Below are positions 12,424 through 24,208 of a DNA stretch of 64,000 nucleotides, one piece after another. The DNA is from Tetrahymena elliotti 4EA. Its lineage: Eukaryota > Ciliophora > Oligohymenophorea > Hymenostomatida > Tetrahymenidae. The notes beneath the pieces are model-generated. The model had not been told where the DNA came from. It saw nothing but the letters and a program-made list of their open reading frames with translations, and ran no database searches. The stretch covers positions 514,539 through 578,538 of the forward strand of contig JH720318.1 in assembly GCA_000231825.2 (NCBI GenBank). Direction: 5' to 3'. A program made the position numbers and the translations under genes. Position 1 is the stretch's first letter. The number at the start of each line of letters is the position of its first letter.

Positions 12424-15400
12424 ATGAAACTATTTGCTTTTATTTTTTGGCTATTATGTTTAAACTAAAATTTCACTGAAGCCATAGCTAATACATCTTG
12501 CGATTCTTCCACTTGCTAACAATGTTAAACATAGAATGGATAAGTAAGTTGCAGCACTTGCATTAACTCCTCCTATAAAATATTATAAAATGGATGTGTA
12601 TAAGCATGTCCATCCTATACGTAAGAAGTAAATGGCATATGCAAATAAATTTGTTACTAATCTTGCGGTTCCTGTAGTGGTAGTGACTACTTTTAATGTT
12701 AGACTTGTAGAGATAATAGATAATTAGAATAATCATTTTTTTTTTAATATGGTGAATGCAAATGTAAATATTCTTTTACTGATGACCTCACTCCAACTTG
12801 TTAAGGTAAAAAAATATTTTTTTACCCCATATTAAAATTAATCCTTTAAAAATATTTTTTCTCATTAATTTTAAGATATTTTTCTCTAAAGTTTCAGCAG
12901 AAATTTAAAGCATTTTTTAATAATGGAATATGAAATACGTGCATAAAATTTTTAATCCTACATTTTAATTTAAATAGATTCAAGCATGTCATCAATTTTT
13001 AATACGATAATATTTAGTTTGGCTTTGGTAAGCTTGATTGCTATCATTTTACTTAGCTTAATAAAATGGAGTGGATTTATTTTGTACTATTATTTAGACT
13101 CTCTATAATGTGCTGCTCTTCTTTATTATGTCAACTATTCAAATGGATATTAACTTGATGATCTTTTAAAATATCTAGACAAATCAAATATTTCAAGTAC
13201 TATAAAGCCAGATTGGTATCGTGGAGAATCAAATTACAATACAAGTTATACTAATTGGAAAGTTTCTAGGCATATCAATAGCTCTAATTTCGGTGTAGAA
13301 CAAATAATAATCTTTATATTTACCTTAATTCTATGGTTGATAGCCTTTTTTAGCATTAAATATTATCAGATGAGGAATGTTGAAAATAAAAAAGGAATAA
13401 ATAACGATAATAATATTTCAATAAGAAAGAGATCTGATAAACTAAACCACATTTAAGCTTAAAAAAATAATAGTTAATTAAATAAAAGAGTGTTAAATTC
13501 AGCTAATAGTAGCCTGAATGTTAGTGTTTAATAAAGATCTTTAAGCTAAATTCAAGAAGAGTTAGGTGAAGATGATTAAACTAAAAATATAAAAAAGAAG
13601 TAATTATAATAAGAAAGCTAAAGAGATATTAATGATATTTCCTCAAGAAATTCAAGAAATAACTTATTTAAAAAATAAAGTGGTGGCCTTAGTGATAGGA
13701 ATAACTAATCCTAACTGAATAGCAACAGAATCAATTAAAATAATAGTAATTTTAAATATTTAGCCCCTCCTCAAAAGAAATTTACTTTTAATTAATCAAA
13801 ATCAAGTTTGAATTCAATTATTATTTATGACAGCAATGAACCAAATAATTTTAGGTTTTCAAAAGGTATGTAAAACAGAGATACTAATGATGGAAACAAA
13901 ATTAGCTAAAGAAGCTCCTAAGCTAATGATAATAAAAATAATTAATAATAAAATAATAATAAAAACTTGAAAAGTTCTCTTAATTTACCAGAATATTAAA
14001 GTTAATATTAAAGAAATAGTTAAATTTCTTAAAAAAAGCAAATCAAAGCAGAGAGCAATAAACATAATATTTCAAAAGAAATTATTTCAAATAAAAATCC
14101 TTTTTCAATATCAATAATTATTTTCTTTTTCATGATAACAATTTAAGAAACACTAATTGTTATTTTTGGATAATTCAACTATTCATTTACATTTTAAAAT
14201 CCAGGGACTACAGCAAGTACAGGATTTTGTTTGTTAATGATTATTTATATTTTTGGTTTTCTATTTTATCTCTTTAGAAAACTCTTTAAAAATAAAATTA
14301 GATAAAATTAAGACTTGTAGTCTGATTATAATGTATTATTTTATATTGTAGATAATTATAATTAGGATAGAATTTATTAAAGATGTTACTTTGCTTTTTC
14401 ATTTTGTAGAAAACTGATCTCTTCAATTGCTTGCACTTTATTACATAAGAGTCCTCTAGCATAAATCATAGTTCTTTTGTGTAATCAAGCTGTTTACATA
14501 ATATATATTATGTCATGTTCACCTATAAGAAATAATTAAGAAAAATATCTTATTTTTCTTGCTCACTCAGAAGTTTTAATTTGCTTTTTATTCCAAACTA
14601 TAATTGTGTCAAAAGATGAATCTTCTTAATTAGAAGTTTAATCTATAAATAAATATACAGAAGGATTAATATACATTATAATCATATTGCTTTTTACTTT
14701 CATACTTTATTCTTTCTACATACTAATTTAATGGTTAATTCTTAAATGTAGATAGTGTGCTTCATCTCAAAAGAAAAAAAGAGAAATTAATAAAAAAGAT
14801 AAACAATAAATATTCCCAGAGAAGGTTCTTGTTCCTGTTGAGGTACCAGTTGAATTGGAGAAAGAAAAAATAAATATAGAAGAAAATGATAATGAATTAA
14901 AAAAAAAGGTTGATGACCTCTAAAAAGAATTGCAAGATGTAAAAGCAAGATAGGATTCTATTGATAAACTTTAAATAATTGAAGTTAAAGAAGAAGCAGA
15001 CAATTCTATATATGATGGGAAGCTAATTTTATATGGAGAATCCAATTAGAATACTAGATTAATTTAAGATGAATCATTTAGAGATGATTTTGATGAAAAA
15101 AGAAAACTCCTTAAATCATAGAGTATATAAGTAAATTCAAATATGTTAGAATCAGGTTAATAATCAACTATTTTACCTCCTTCTTCAGAAAAGAAAAAAA
15201 GATTTATACAATCAAGATAGACTTAAGTTAATATGGATTAAGAAAATTTTGATTATTCCTTAAATAAAACAATCAACAGCGATTATTAAAAACAAAGTAT
15301 TGTATATGAATCAGTTATTTAAGAAAAAACTGAAGAAGACAGTGAGATTAAAAAAAATAAAATATACAATACTTAATAATTATAAGTTGATTCAACTTGT

Positions 15401-16489
15401 TTTGAAAAACCTAAAGTATTTGCAGAAGCTTAAGTTTAAACACAAAATATTCCCACTCCTAAAAAATTTAAAGACTAAGCTATAGGTAATTCAGAAGTTT
15501 TTGGTGCTGAAGAAGAATAAGAGATTGAAAAAGTTATCTAATTCTATAAATAACCAATATAGCGAGATTTCAGCAGCTAAACTTTACCAATAGAAATATA
15601 ATCTCCAAGAAATTAAAAAGTAGAACAATAATCTGTTTTAAATAAAATAATATAAGAAATATAAGATTAAGATATTCCAAAGCTTACCTAAAAATAAAAG
15701 CAAACTAACGATGCTGGATCACAGTATACTCTACCAGAAGAGCTATCTGAAAGATAAAACCATCCTTTATCATAAACAAGTATTTAACATACAACTATTC
15801 TTGATAAAGCTAACTTAGATAGTAATAGTGAGTATCAACGCTTTGATAAAACTCCAATAGTTACTTAATTTATTAAAGCTTAAACTCCTTAAAAATAATA
15901 AAACTATACGCATTAAAAAATAAACTAGCATAAAGGAAATAATGGACTTAAGTGGGGAGAAACAAATAAATTTGATAAATACTGTAATGGAAAGGAAATG
16001 CACTCAAAAATATAAAATTAAAGATCCAGGATAAGCAGTTTAAATCATACTATCTCAAGTCATGATAAACTTAGTATAAATCCAAACATATATTTAGGTC
16101 CAACTACCCCTTAGCACAGCAGAAATAATCAAATAAGCTTTAAAGAGATTGAATAACCTAATTCAGCTAGATCTAATTACAACAACAATAATGATACTTA
16201 TAGATATGGCAATATTTTTAGTAGAGGTGCTTAGAATAGTTTACAAACTATTTAATTAGACTAACCAAGCGCTATGATGAGAAACAACAACACAAAATTT
16301 AACAGAACACCATCCTAAAATTAAGAATAATCCTTTCAAAAATATGATGAAGGAAAAAGGCACATGAATAACTACTTATCAAATTAATCTCCATCTTAAA
16401 GTAGAAGTACTGAGAGAAGTCGCTCAAATAATCTTAATTTATAGCAGATACCAAAGTCTTTTGATTTAAATTCAAAAATTATATTATGA
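12424..16489 (+). CDS. Cys-rich (furin-like repeat) multi-pass membrane protein with long Q/N-rich tail
   Basis: The gene encodes 1297 residues in two exons, 12424-12805 and 12978-16489. It starts with a signal peptide (MKLFAFIFWLLCLNQNFTEA). An extracellular Cys-rich stretch of about 100 residues follows, with many CxxC pairs (CDSSTCQQCQTQNGQVSC), typical of furin-like/growth-factor-receptor repeats. About seven hydrophobic spans come next, among them IIFSLALVSLIAIILLSLI, IIIFIFTLILWLIAFF, SIIIFFFMITIQETLIVIF and LIYIIIILLFTFILYSFYI. A 150-residue N/S/Q loop separates the second and third spans. After the last span come a Cys-containing basic segment, a coiled coil (ELKKKVDDLQKELQDVKA) and a tail of over 450 residues rich in Q, N and S. 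Ciliates have many such membrane proteins; a surface receptor or channel-like role is possible but unproven. Confidence 0.87.
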
Positions 16490-17542
16490 AATATAAAAAA
16501 ACTTAATTTTCCAAAAAAATTTTCAAAATAAATTAATTTGTATTATTTATATTATTCATCAAAACTATTTGATTTTTGAATAATTTTATTTTTATTAATC
16601 AATCAATATTCTTTATTTAATCTTTAAATAAAATATACTTTTTCGATGTGTTTTCTAACTCTTTNNNNNNNNNNNNNNNNNNNNNNNNNNNNNNNNNNNN
16701 NNNNNNNNNNNNNNNNNNNNNNNNNNNNNNNNNNNNNNNNNNNNNNNNNNNNNNNNNNNNNNNNAATTAATTACTAAATTGGTTGTCTAAAAAATTTTTA
16801 AGTCAATTTAAAAAATTTTTCTTTTTAATCCTTCAATTTTTTTACCAAAAAGTATTTTTTAAAAATTAAAATTTTGGAAATTACCAATTAAGAAACTCTA
16901 GGAAATAAAAAGAGATAAAAGATAAGTTATTTTTTTGTAAATCTTTTAAAATTAATCTTGATTCTTTTTTAAAGATTTTTAAAGAGTATTAAAAAAATAT
17001 TTCAATTTATTTTTGTTTTAACTAGTTCACTTTAATTATTTTTTTATATCCAAGTTAATTTGAAATAAATCAAAATTATTTGTTTAAAGTGCGCTTTAAA
17101 ATTATTTTTTTGTAAAATTATTAAATTTTTTAATATTATTGATAAACTGATATTCTTTAAAATTAATATTCAAAATGAAATCAATTCGATCATGATTTTT
17201 CTAAGAAATTTTTAATGTCTTTGTTAGAGATCAAATAATCTTTGATTTTTTCTTAAATATTTTCTCTGAAGAAAAGTATTTTTTTATTTATAATTTAAAA
17301 CAAAAATAAAATTATTCTTATTCACAATTTTTATCAACAGCAAAATATTATTTTTAAAATAAAAAAATATTCAAGAAAAATTCAAAGAATTAAAATGAGA
17401 TAGAAAAAAAGTTAAATCCAGAATATACTATTTCTTGAAAATTCTGGAATATTACAAATACTAAATAAACAAATATGGGTATTTATTAAAAATTTAATAT
17501 TTTTATCAAAAAAATAAATACTGTTCTAAAATCTACATTAAA
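16490..17542. other. Intergenic with scaffold gap
   Basis: AT-rich DNA between two plus-strand genes. It contains the first N run. No coding frame or repeat stands out on either side of the gap. Confidence 0.6.
16665..16764. other. Scaffold gap (100 N)
   Basis: Exactly 100 undetermined bases, the usual placeholder for a gap of unknown size. Its flanks do not share sequence, unlike the second gap, so real sequence may be missing here. Confidence 0.98.
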
Positions 17543-17830
17543 ATGAATAAAATAATTTAACAATTTGTTCAATTTAAATAAAAATATGGTAAAGCAGGGC
17601 TTGTTTTATATTTCGGATTTTCAGCACTTTCATTCGGGTCAAGCTATTATATGGTTAAACAAAATAAAGAGCAAATAACAAATATCTTAAATAAGTTAGG
17701 ACTCCATAATGAAAAAATGATTAACTCTTCTGATATTTTAATTGCTTATTTAGCGCATAAAACAACTATACCTTTAAGGATAGGTGCTACTGCTGCATTA
17801 ACTCCTTTTGTAAAGAAATTGATAATTTGA
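17543..17830 (+). CDS. DUF1279/FAM210-like small membrane protein, copy 1
   Basis: This is a single-exon gene of 95 residues. It reads KYGKAGLVLYFGFSALSFGS at about residues 15-34, then YYMVKQNK, a helical linker, and ILIAYLAHKTTIPLRIGATA before ALTPFVKKLII. The layout is one N-terminal hydrophobic helix, a spacer of about 30 residues, then a second helix containing A(Y)xxHKTxxPLR. That is the core of the DUF1279/FAM210 family, whose animal members are mitochondrial. No long presequence is present, so targeting is unclear. A related gene follows on the same strand at 18467, showing a local duplication. Codons here are AT-ending (GTT, TTA, ATA), unlike the second copy. Confidence 0.8.
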
Positions 17831-18466
17831 ATGAAACATATTAACTATAAATTATCAAAAATATGTATACTGTGATAATTAACTATAGGTATATTATTGA
17901 TTTCTGATAAATTAAAAAATATACTAGATATCAATTTACTAATTTACTGAAGTTTTCTTACTTTTTATAAATAAATAAATATGGAAAAACATTTAATAAC
18001 TAAAATAATGATATGTCATCACAATTTATTGTAAACAAAAAATATTTATATTTTTGCATAATTGACCATTTAATTAACATAATCAAGTATTACCAATAAT
18101 TGTAATAACTCTTTTAAGGAATATTTTCTTTCAACTTTTTAAATGAAATTTATGTCATTAAGAAAAATAATACGAAAATGATAAATAGCATATATGTTTT
18201 AATATATTGATGCAAACCAAAATTTATGATCCATCATCATTTTATTTTTTATCCCAAAGCATATTTCCAGAATTAAAATTTTTAATTTTTATCCTTAGGT
18301 TGATGACTCAATAAGATTTTCCTAGAAATTGTGAGGATAATTTATTGAGAAACTTCCCAAACAAGATAAATTTGAATTGATTTGATTATTTTAATATAAT
18401 CAAATAAAATATAGGAAAAAAAGCAAAATAAATAACAATAAAAAAATCTTACCAACTATAACAAAT
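17831..18466. other. Intergenic between tandem paralogues
   Basis: AT-rich spacer of 636 bp between the two DUF1279-like copies. It presumably holds the 3' UTR of the first and promoter of the second. I see no conserved duplicated flank and no other coding frame. Confidence 0.5.
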
Positions 18467-18766
18467 ATGAGAGCTGCTATTAAATTTATGTCTCAATCTA
18501 AAGAATAAATTAAGTCTTATGGCTTAGCCGGTACTGCTACTTACTTTGCTATTTCTTTTTCTTCTCTTGGAACATGCTATTACTTAGTCAAATAAAATAA
18601 AGATTATATCCAAGAAATGCTTGAAAATAAAGGCATCTCTATCAAGAGCTTTGAGTATGGTTCTGACTTCCTAATTGCCTATGTAGCTCACAAGACTACC
18701 TAACCTCTACGTCTCTGCCTAACAGGAGCTCTTTTCCCTTTGGTCAGAAAGTTAGCTAGAAGATGA
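18467..18766 (+). CDS. DUF1279/FAM210-like small membrane protein, copy 2
   Basis: This single-exon gene of 99 residues starts MRAAIKFMSQSKEQIKSYGL. Its first hydrophobic helix (TATYFAISFSSLGTCYYLVK) and second block (DFLIAYVAHKTTQPLR, then LTGALFPLVRKLARR) align end to end with the gene at 17543, including YYxVKQNK and AHKTTxPLR. The basic, acid-poor N terminus could serve as a mitochondrial signal. Codon use differs sharply from copy 1: CTC, GCC, TAC, AAG and TCT are frequent, the pattern of highly expressed genes in this organism. This copy is probably the strongly expressed one. Confidence 0.82.
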
Positions 18767-20026
18767 GTTATTGAATTCTTATGAACAATAAACTTTAAAG
18801 TTACCTTTACTTATCTACCTTATATATTAAACTTAATATCAAAACAACCAAAATTTATACCAAAAAAATTTTAAAATGAGCCTTATAATAGAATAAAATA
18901 TAAAAACAAACAAATCTCCTATTCTTATTCTTTAAAAATTTCTATTTCATCTAATTAATCTGCATTTAAAAGTATTTCTTTATGTATATTTAGTGTGTAT
19001 TGCTTAATAAAAACCCTTTTTTCATTAAGTTAATTAAAAATTGAAATTTCTTCATCTCTTTCATGCAAAAATCTTTAGAAAATTCACTAAATCTAAAGAA
19101 AGAACGAAACATTTTTTTTTTGATTTTTTTCACTGTGTGCAAATTTATTTGATCAGCATTAACAAAGTACTTTTAGCTTCCTCTAAAGTAAAGCAAATCA
19201 TAAGATATTTTTTTACAAAATTTTCATCTAAAAAACTTTGAATTTGTCAAAAGCTAAAATTTATTATTTTAATTTTTTAAAATTATCTATTTAAAATTAT
19301 TTTGATTTTTATAAAAAAATTCTAAAAGAAATTACTTCAAAAACTTTACATTTTTAAATTAAAAAAAACCCCTCTATTTAATTGTTTTATTTTTTATTCA
19401 AATATAACAACTAAATATCTTAAAATAGAAAATAACTAAATCAAATTTATTAATTGTTTTTAAGAAAAAATATTACAACTTAAAATCTGAAAAATTAGCT
19501 AAATTACTTCCTCTTTTTTTAATTTTTCAGAAATAAATAAAAAAATATTTGTTAATTTTTTAATGAAAAATAATGACTTTGATTAACTTTCCTCTTTTTA
19601 AATTTTTTAAAATGTATGTTTATTACTGTTTGAAATTAAATTTTTAAAATAAATTTTTAACTTTATTCTTCAATGATAAATAAAATTTCTAAAATTTCTG
19701 ATAAATAAATTCTAATTTGTTTGTTAATTTTAAATTATTTTAAATTACTATCAAATTATATTATTTATAAAGATAAATATTGAAAAATTTATAATCACTC
19801 AAAACTCATTTTTTAACTTCTTAAATTATTTTTAAATTTTTGATTATTTTGCAAGATCAGTGTTAGAAATTAAAAGTTATTATAAAGTTTATCAGATTAT
19901 TTTTTTGCTATTAATTTTTTAGTGAAAATAAATCTTTCAAAGCTTATAAGAAAAGTATCTGTAATATATTTATTATAAATCATAGCAACAAATAGAAATT
20001 TTATCAAATATTGTCTTTGAACCAAA
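18767..20026. other. Intergenic
   Basis: About 1.26 kb of AT-rich spacer with long T and A tracts. A 66-codon frame at 19041-19241 has no domain or coding-like composition, and I do not count it as a gene. Confidence 0.5.
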
Positions 20027-22022
20027 ATGAAAATTTAAAAAACTGAATCCATTAAAAATAAAAGTCAATAGGAACTGGAAGATAAAACGCAAGAATAAGA
20101 TGAACATGAAGAAGATGGAATGACTTTAGATTCTATAATTGACGAATTTTTTTAATTCGAAGATTAGAGAAGAAGATTCAAAAATGGTAAAAAATTTATT
20201 TCTTTATTAGAGATTATCCATTACTCAAAATGCTATAATAAAAAGATATTAGCATCTTAATTGAACTTTCTAACAGTATGAATATTAAGGTTGACTTAGA
20301 GCATACTTCGACTAGTCTTTCTGTTATTATAGGATTAATGACTAATTAATTTGATTTTGGTCCTCAAATAACAAGTTAAGAGATTATTTATTTTGAGATT
20401 AATGTAAGTCAGAGGTACTATCCCTAAAAAGGAACTAGAATATATTGCAAGACTTCTGTAATATTTTATTATATTTTATATTTTTGAATTGAATTCAATT
20501 AAAATAATAAATTAAGCTTTTTAAAAATGTATTTTTATTTACATTTTATTGAAAGTTTTTTAGTCCTTGTTTGTGTGATGGTAGAGATTTTTTACAAGAC
20601 ATCTTAGGACATGCTTGGTACAGTTAAATAACATTTGTGCAGATAGCTGAATAAATAATAGAATTTGTGAAAGAATTAATTAAACATAAGACTGATAGTA
20701 TCTATTTGTAAAGAATAGGCAAGTATTACATAGGTTAAAACTATAAATATGAAGATATAAAGTAATTTACTGCTTTGAATAGAATCCCATGTGTATAATT
20801 CGAAGATAACTTTTTCTTAAAGCTTCATGTCAGGTTGATAATTATAATTGTATTTAATGCTTATTAATCAAATATAATTTATAACATAGAATAATAGGAA
20901 TTACTGATGCTCATTTTTTAGTATTTGATGCAGAAGATGCAGAAAAAAAATTCCTTAAACTTATATTTTGGAGTGATTTATAGAGTTTAGTAGAAATTAA
21001 AAGAAGAAAAGATGAACCAACCAAGCTATCATTTAAATGGAAAAACTTTAATAAATAAAATGGATAATCTCCTTTTTATGAACAAACTTTCTAGATTACA
21101 GAGCCCGAATAGGTCATCCAATAGATTTTAAAAAAGATTTAAAAATTTTAAAGAATAAAGATATGGAGTAATTCCTACATGAACTTTGGTAACTAATGGG
21201 ACTCAAAAAAGCAAATAGTAGAACAGTTAACATAAAAAGTATATAAATATGAAGAGGAAATCAAATATAAATTCAACATAGAAAATGTTTAGAAACTTAT
21301 AGATAGCTATAATGAAATGATTGAGCATTATTCTTCTGTCAATGATTATTTATCTGATATATTCTTAAACTCTCTCCATAATCTATTAAACCGTCCTGAT
21401 GTCTAATTTCTATTAAGTAATATTTAATAATAAAAATAAAATTTACCTACCCTTCTTACACTATATAGATTATTAAAGTGACCAACAAACAGAATAAAAG
21501 CAAAAAGAAAAGATTTCTAATGATGAGGAAGAAAAAGAAGAATTAGCTTAATAGAATAATGAAGAATAAAAAGATAATGTAGAATAAAATTAGAAAGATG
21601 CTTCTGAATCAAATTAGGATATAAACAAGAATGAATATTAAAAACAGGTACAAAGTGACTCAAAATAAAGTTAGGATCTTGAAAGTAATTCTACTGCTTA
21701 AACATAATAAAAAGATAATAATGAAGCTGAAAATTCTGACAAATAAGAATAAGAAATTTAAAGCTTAACTAAATCTGAGAATAGTTATTGCATAAATGAA
21801 AATTAAAATCAATCTATTAACGATTAAGATTAAAAACTTTAAGAGCCATCTTAAAATCAAAGTATTCAAGGCTAAGAATAACCTTTAAAAAAGAATGAAT
21901 AAATTTAAGAAAATGAGTAAGATGAATCAAAATCTAATAAATAAGATGAATCACAAGATAATGAAACAAATAAAATTATATAAGAATATGAGGATGAGAC
22001 TTAGAAAGAAAAAGAAATTTGA
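20027..22022 (+). CDS. UBC-like plus PH-like domain protein with acidic Q-rich tail
   Basis: The gene has five exons, with introns 20187-20245, 20458-20555, 20834-20889 and 21417-21468, and encodes 576 residues. Residues 1-53 are acidic. Residues about 54-165 resemble a ubiquitin-conjugating (UBC/RWD) fold: EIIYFEINVSQRYYPQKG, RIYCKT, then CDGRDFLQDILGHAWYSQIT and QIAEQIIEFVKELI, which mimic the YP..P, G.(V/I)CL.IL and W.P..T..QI..(G)L landmarks of E2 enzymes. The active-site Cys position is not preserved, so it would be an inactive UEV-like or RWD-like domain. Residues about 220-330 look PH-like (GITDAHFLVFDAEDAEKKF, LKLIFWSDLQSLVEIKRR). The last 170 residues are E/Q/N-rich. Both domain calls are by eye. 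The gene could be a membrane-associated ubiquitin-pathway adaptor. Confidence 0.72.
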
Positions 22023-22348
22023 AAAATAATTATTTATTTAATTTTGTAAAAATAAAATATTCCAAGGTTTCTATTAATTAATATTTAATTTATTCTTTCC
22101 AAGTACTTTTATTTATAAAAAGAGAAAAACATTTTATGGTACTGTTCCTGAAAAAAATTGTTAAAAAAGTAGGTGCTTAAATAATTTGTTTTTGTTTTAA
22201 TAATCAAATATTTTAAGAAATTGAGGAGACTTTATATTTAATATTATTTTGCATTTTAAGATAATAAATTAACATAGAAAAAGGCACATTTACTTAAAAT
22301 AAATTTAATTTTGAACATATCATTCATTTTATTACTACTTAATTATTT
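22023..22348. other. Intergenic between convergent genes
   Basis: A 326-bp AT-rich spacer holding the two 3' UTRs. Nothing else is seen. Confidence 0.5.
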
Positions 22349-22985
22349 TCATTTACTCTACTTTTTTTCTTTTTCAAGTTTATCAACTAAATAATTAATA
22401 TAATTTTTCATGACAGGTTATCCAGTTTTAGTTCTTTCAGTAAATATTTTTTTGACCTTCTTTCTTTACTACTCTTTTTCTTGCTTTTACTTTTCAATTT
22501 CTTCTTGTTTTTACTTTTTTTACTCTTAAATCTACTTCTTAAACTCTTATCTATTAAATTTTTCTCTTTTGTAAGGTTTTTTACCATCTTTTTGGATTCC
22601 TTTTTTCACTTTTTATCCTTATTATTCTTATTTATTTTATTATTCTGAATCTTCTCCTTATTTTTAATCATCATTATCATTGAATAACTATATTATTTGA
22701 AAAATATTTTAACATTTAAAAGAGCTATTTAAAAATATTACAGAATTATAAAAATCCATTTTTTTATCAGCTAACTTATCCTTCTTAAGCTTTTCTTATT
22801 ATTCTTATTAAATGTATTTTTATTGGTCTTTAAATGATCTCTTTACTTTGCTGATCTTATTCATCAGCTATTGCTTCTCTAAATAGATAAAAATAATGCA
22901 TAAAATGAGGTTTTACTTCTATTAAAATTAATTAAAATATACTTTGTTGCTTTCTCTTTCTGAGAACTTCATTAATATTGGCCAT
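22349..22985 (-). CDS. Fyv7/TAP26 (CCDC59)-like rRNA-processing protein
   Basis: The gene has three exons with introns 22879-22942 and 22688-22741, and encodes 172 residues, starting MANINEVLRKRKQQ. It is very basic and Q-rich. The N-terminal part contains KVKRSFKDQQKYIQQEQQE. A long charged helix follows, and the C terminus carries KIFTERTKTGQPVMKNYINY then LVDKLEKEKK. The (N/T)xxTKxGQPxM....I..LL.K(I/L) ending is the signature I associate with the Fyv7/CCDC59 family, small nucleolar proteins needed for early 18S rRNA processing. The length also suits that family. The assignment rests on this C-terminal motif and the basic composition only. Both splice junctions keep the frame and are canonical. 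Confidence 0.6.
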
Positions 22986-23682
22986 TTATAATATTTTGAT
23001 TTAAATTCTATTGTAATTTTGTATTAAAATTAGATATGCTAATAGACTAAATTAATTTATGGAATATATTTAACAAATTTATATTTATTAATTTTTTTGT
23101 GGTAAAGTCAATATTTTTTATACATCTCATTCCTACTTATAGATCAAGAAGAAATAGCAAGTAGAAAAAGAAATTTTTATTCCTTATTATAAAATTTATA
23201 AGGTCAAATAAAGAAAATATTTTAAAGTTTAAAAAATCAAAATATTTAATTAAAATAGATTATTGAAAAAAATTATTTGTTTTTTTTATCTTTCCAAATA
23301 AAAAAATTAATTTGTAATAGAAAATAAATTCAGTAATTGAATCATACAATAGTATTATGATAAAAATAAATTAATTATTATCAGAAAAATATTGAATAAG
23401 ATAATAGCCCCATAAGTGTAAAAATTGAGGTTATTTAGTTTACTTAATATAAATATCCTGCTAAGGATTTGTTTGATAATTTAAAAATACCAAATTTAAA
23501 AAGATTTCTTGCAATTTTTGTAAATAATTTTTCAAAAATTTACAATTTTTTTATATAAAAAGAGATTTAATCCTTTTAACAAGTTTTAAGATATTTATAA
23601 AGAAATCAAACTTTTAATTATTTCTTATTAATTAGATAAAACCCGTTAAAAATAATTAAAAGAAACTCTCACTTTTTATAAA
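22986..23682. other. Intergenic, divergent promoters
   Basis: AT-rich 697-bp spacer between the minus-strand Fyv7-like start and the plus-strand start at 23683. It must hold two promoters. I see no coding frame. Confidence 0.5.
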
Positions 23683-23973
23683 ATGGGAAACGAGTAGTCA
23701 AATAATAAATATAGGAGAGATGCAACTTAACAGTAAAAGAGTAGGGTTGTGAATTAAGATCTAGATAATTCAATACTAAGCAATAGTGTATATTAAAGGA
23801 AAAAATAGGCACAGCCCCACCAATTAATGTTTTAGCCAGTCGAAAAAAATGATATGAATATGTCAAGAAGAAACCAATTAGATATATCTCAATCAAGGAT
23901 AAACAGAAATAAATCTTCAAAGTAAAAAGATATTTTAACAATTTAATAAATAGATAAACTACTCTAAACATGA
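23683..23973 (+). CDS. Small hypothetical protein with N-myristoylation-type start
   Basis: ATG 23683 to TGA 23971-23973 encodes 96 residues with no intron. It begins MGNEQSNNKYRRDATQQQ, a good consensus for N-myristoylation (Gly2, small residue at 6, basic residues soon after). The rest is polar with basic patches (VYQRKKQAQPHQLMFQPVEK, then SRRNQLDISQSRINRNKSS), and it ends in a short helix (DILTIQQIDKLLQ). No domain is recognised. Nine of its glutamines are TAA or TAG, so a standard-code gene finder would miss it and instead report a meaningless antisense frame at 23669-23995. Base composition is clearly less AT-biased than its flanks, which supports coding. Confidence 0.65.
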
Positions 23974-24208
23974 AGGAAATAATTTCCTTTCTCAAATATT
24001 AAACATTTATCAGTTTTAAATAAACTGAAATTCCAAAAGACTTTGAAATTTTTACTATTTTCTATGAAATATACTATAAAAGAATTTTTTAAAGTATCAA
24101 ACAAACAAACGCAACAAAAAAAAAAAATTTTTTTTTCTGTTTTTAAAATGGTTTGTTGACTTATAATAAGATTAAAATAATCTACTTTTACAGTAAATTC
24201 TCTAAATG

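Noticed and set aside
23669..23995. A 108-codon minus-strand frame with hydrophobic segments
   Set aside because: It is antisense to the better-supported 96-residue plus-strand gene and has no homology-like motif.
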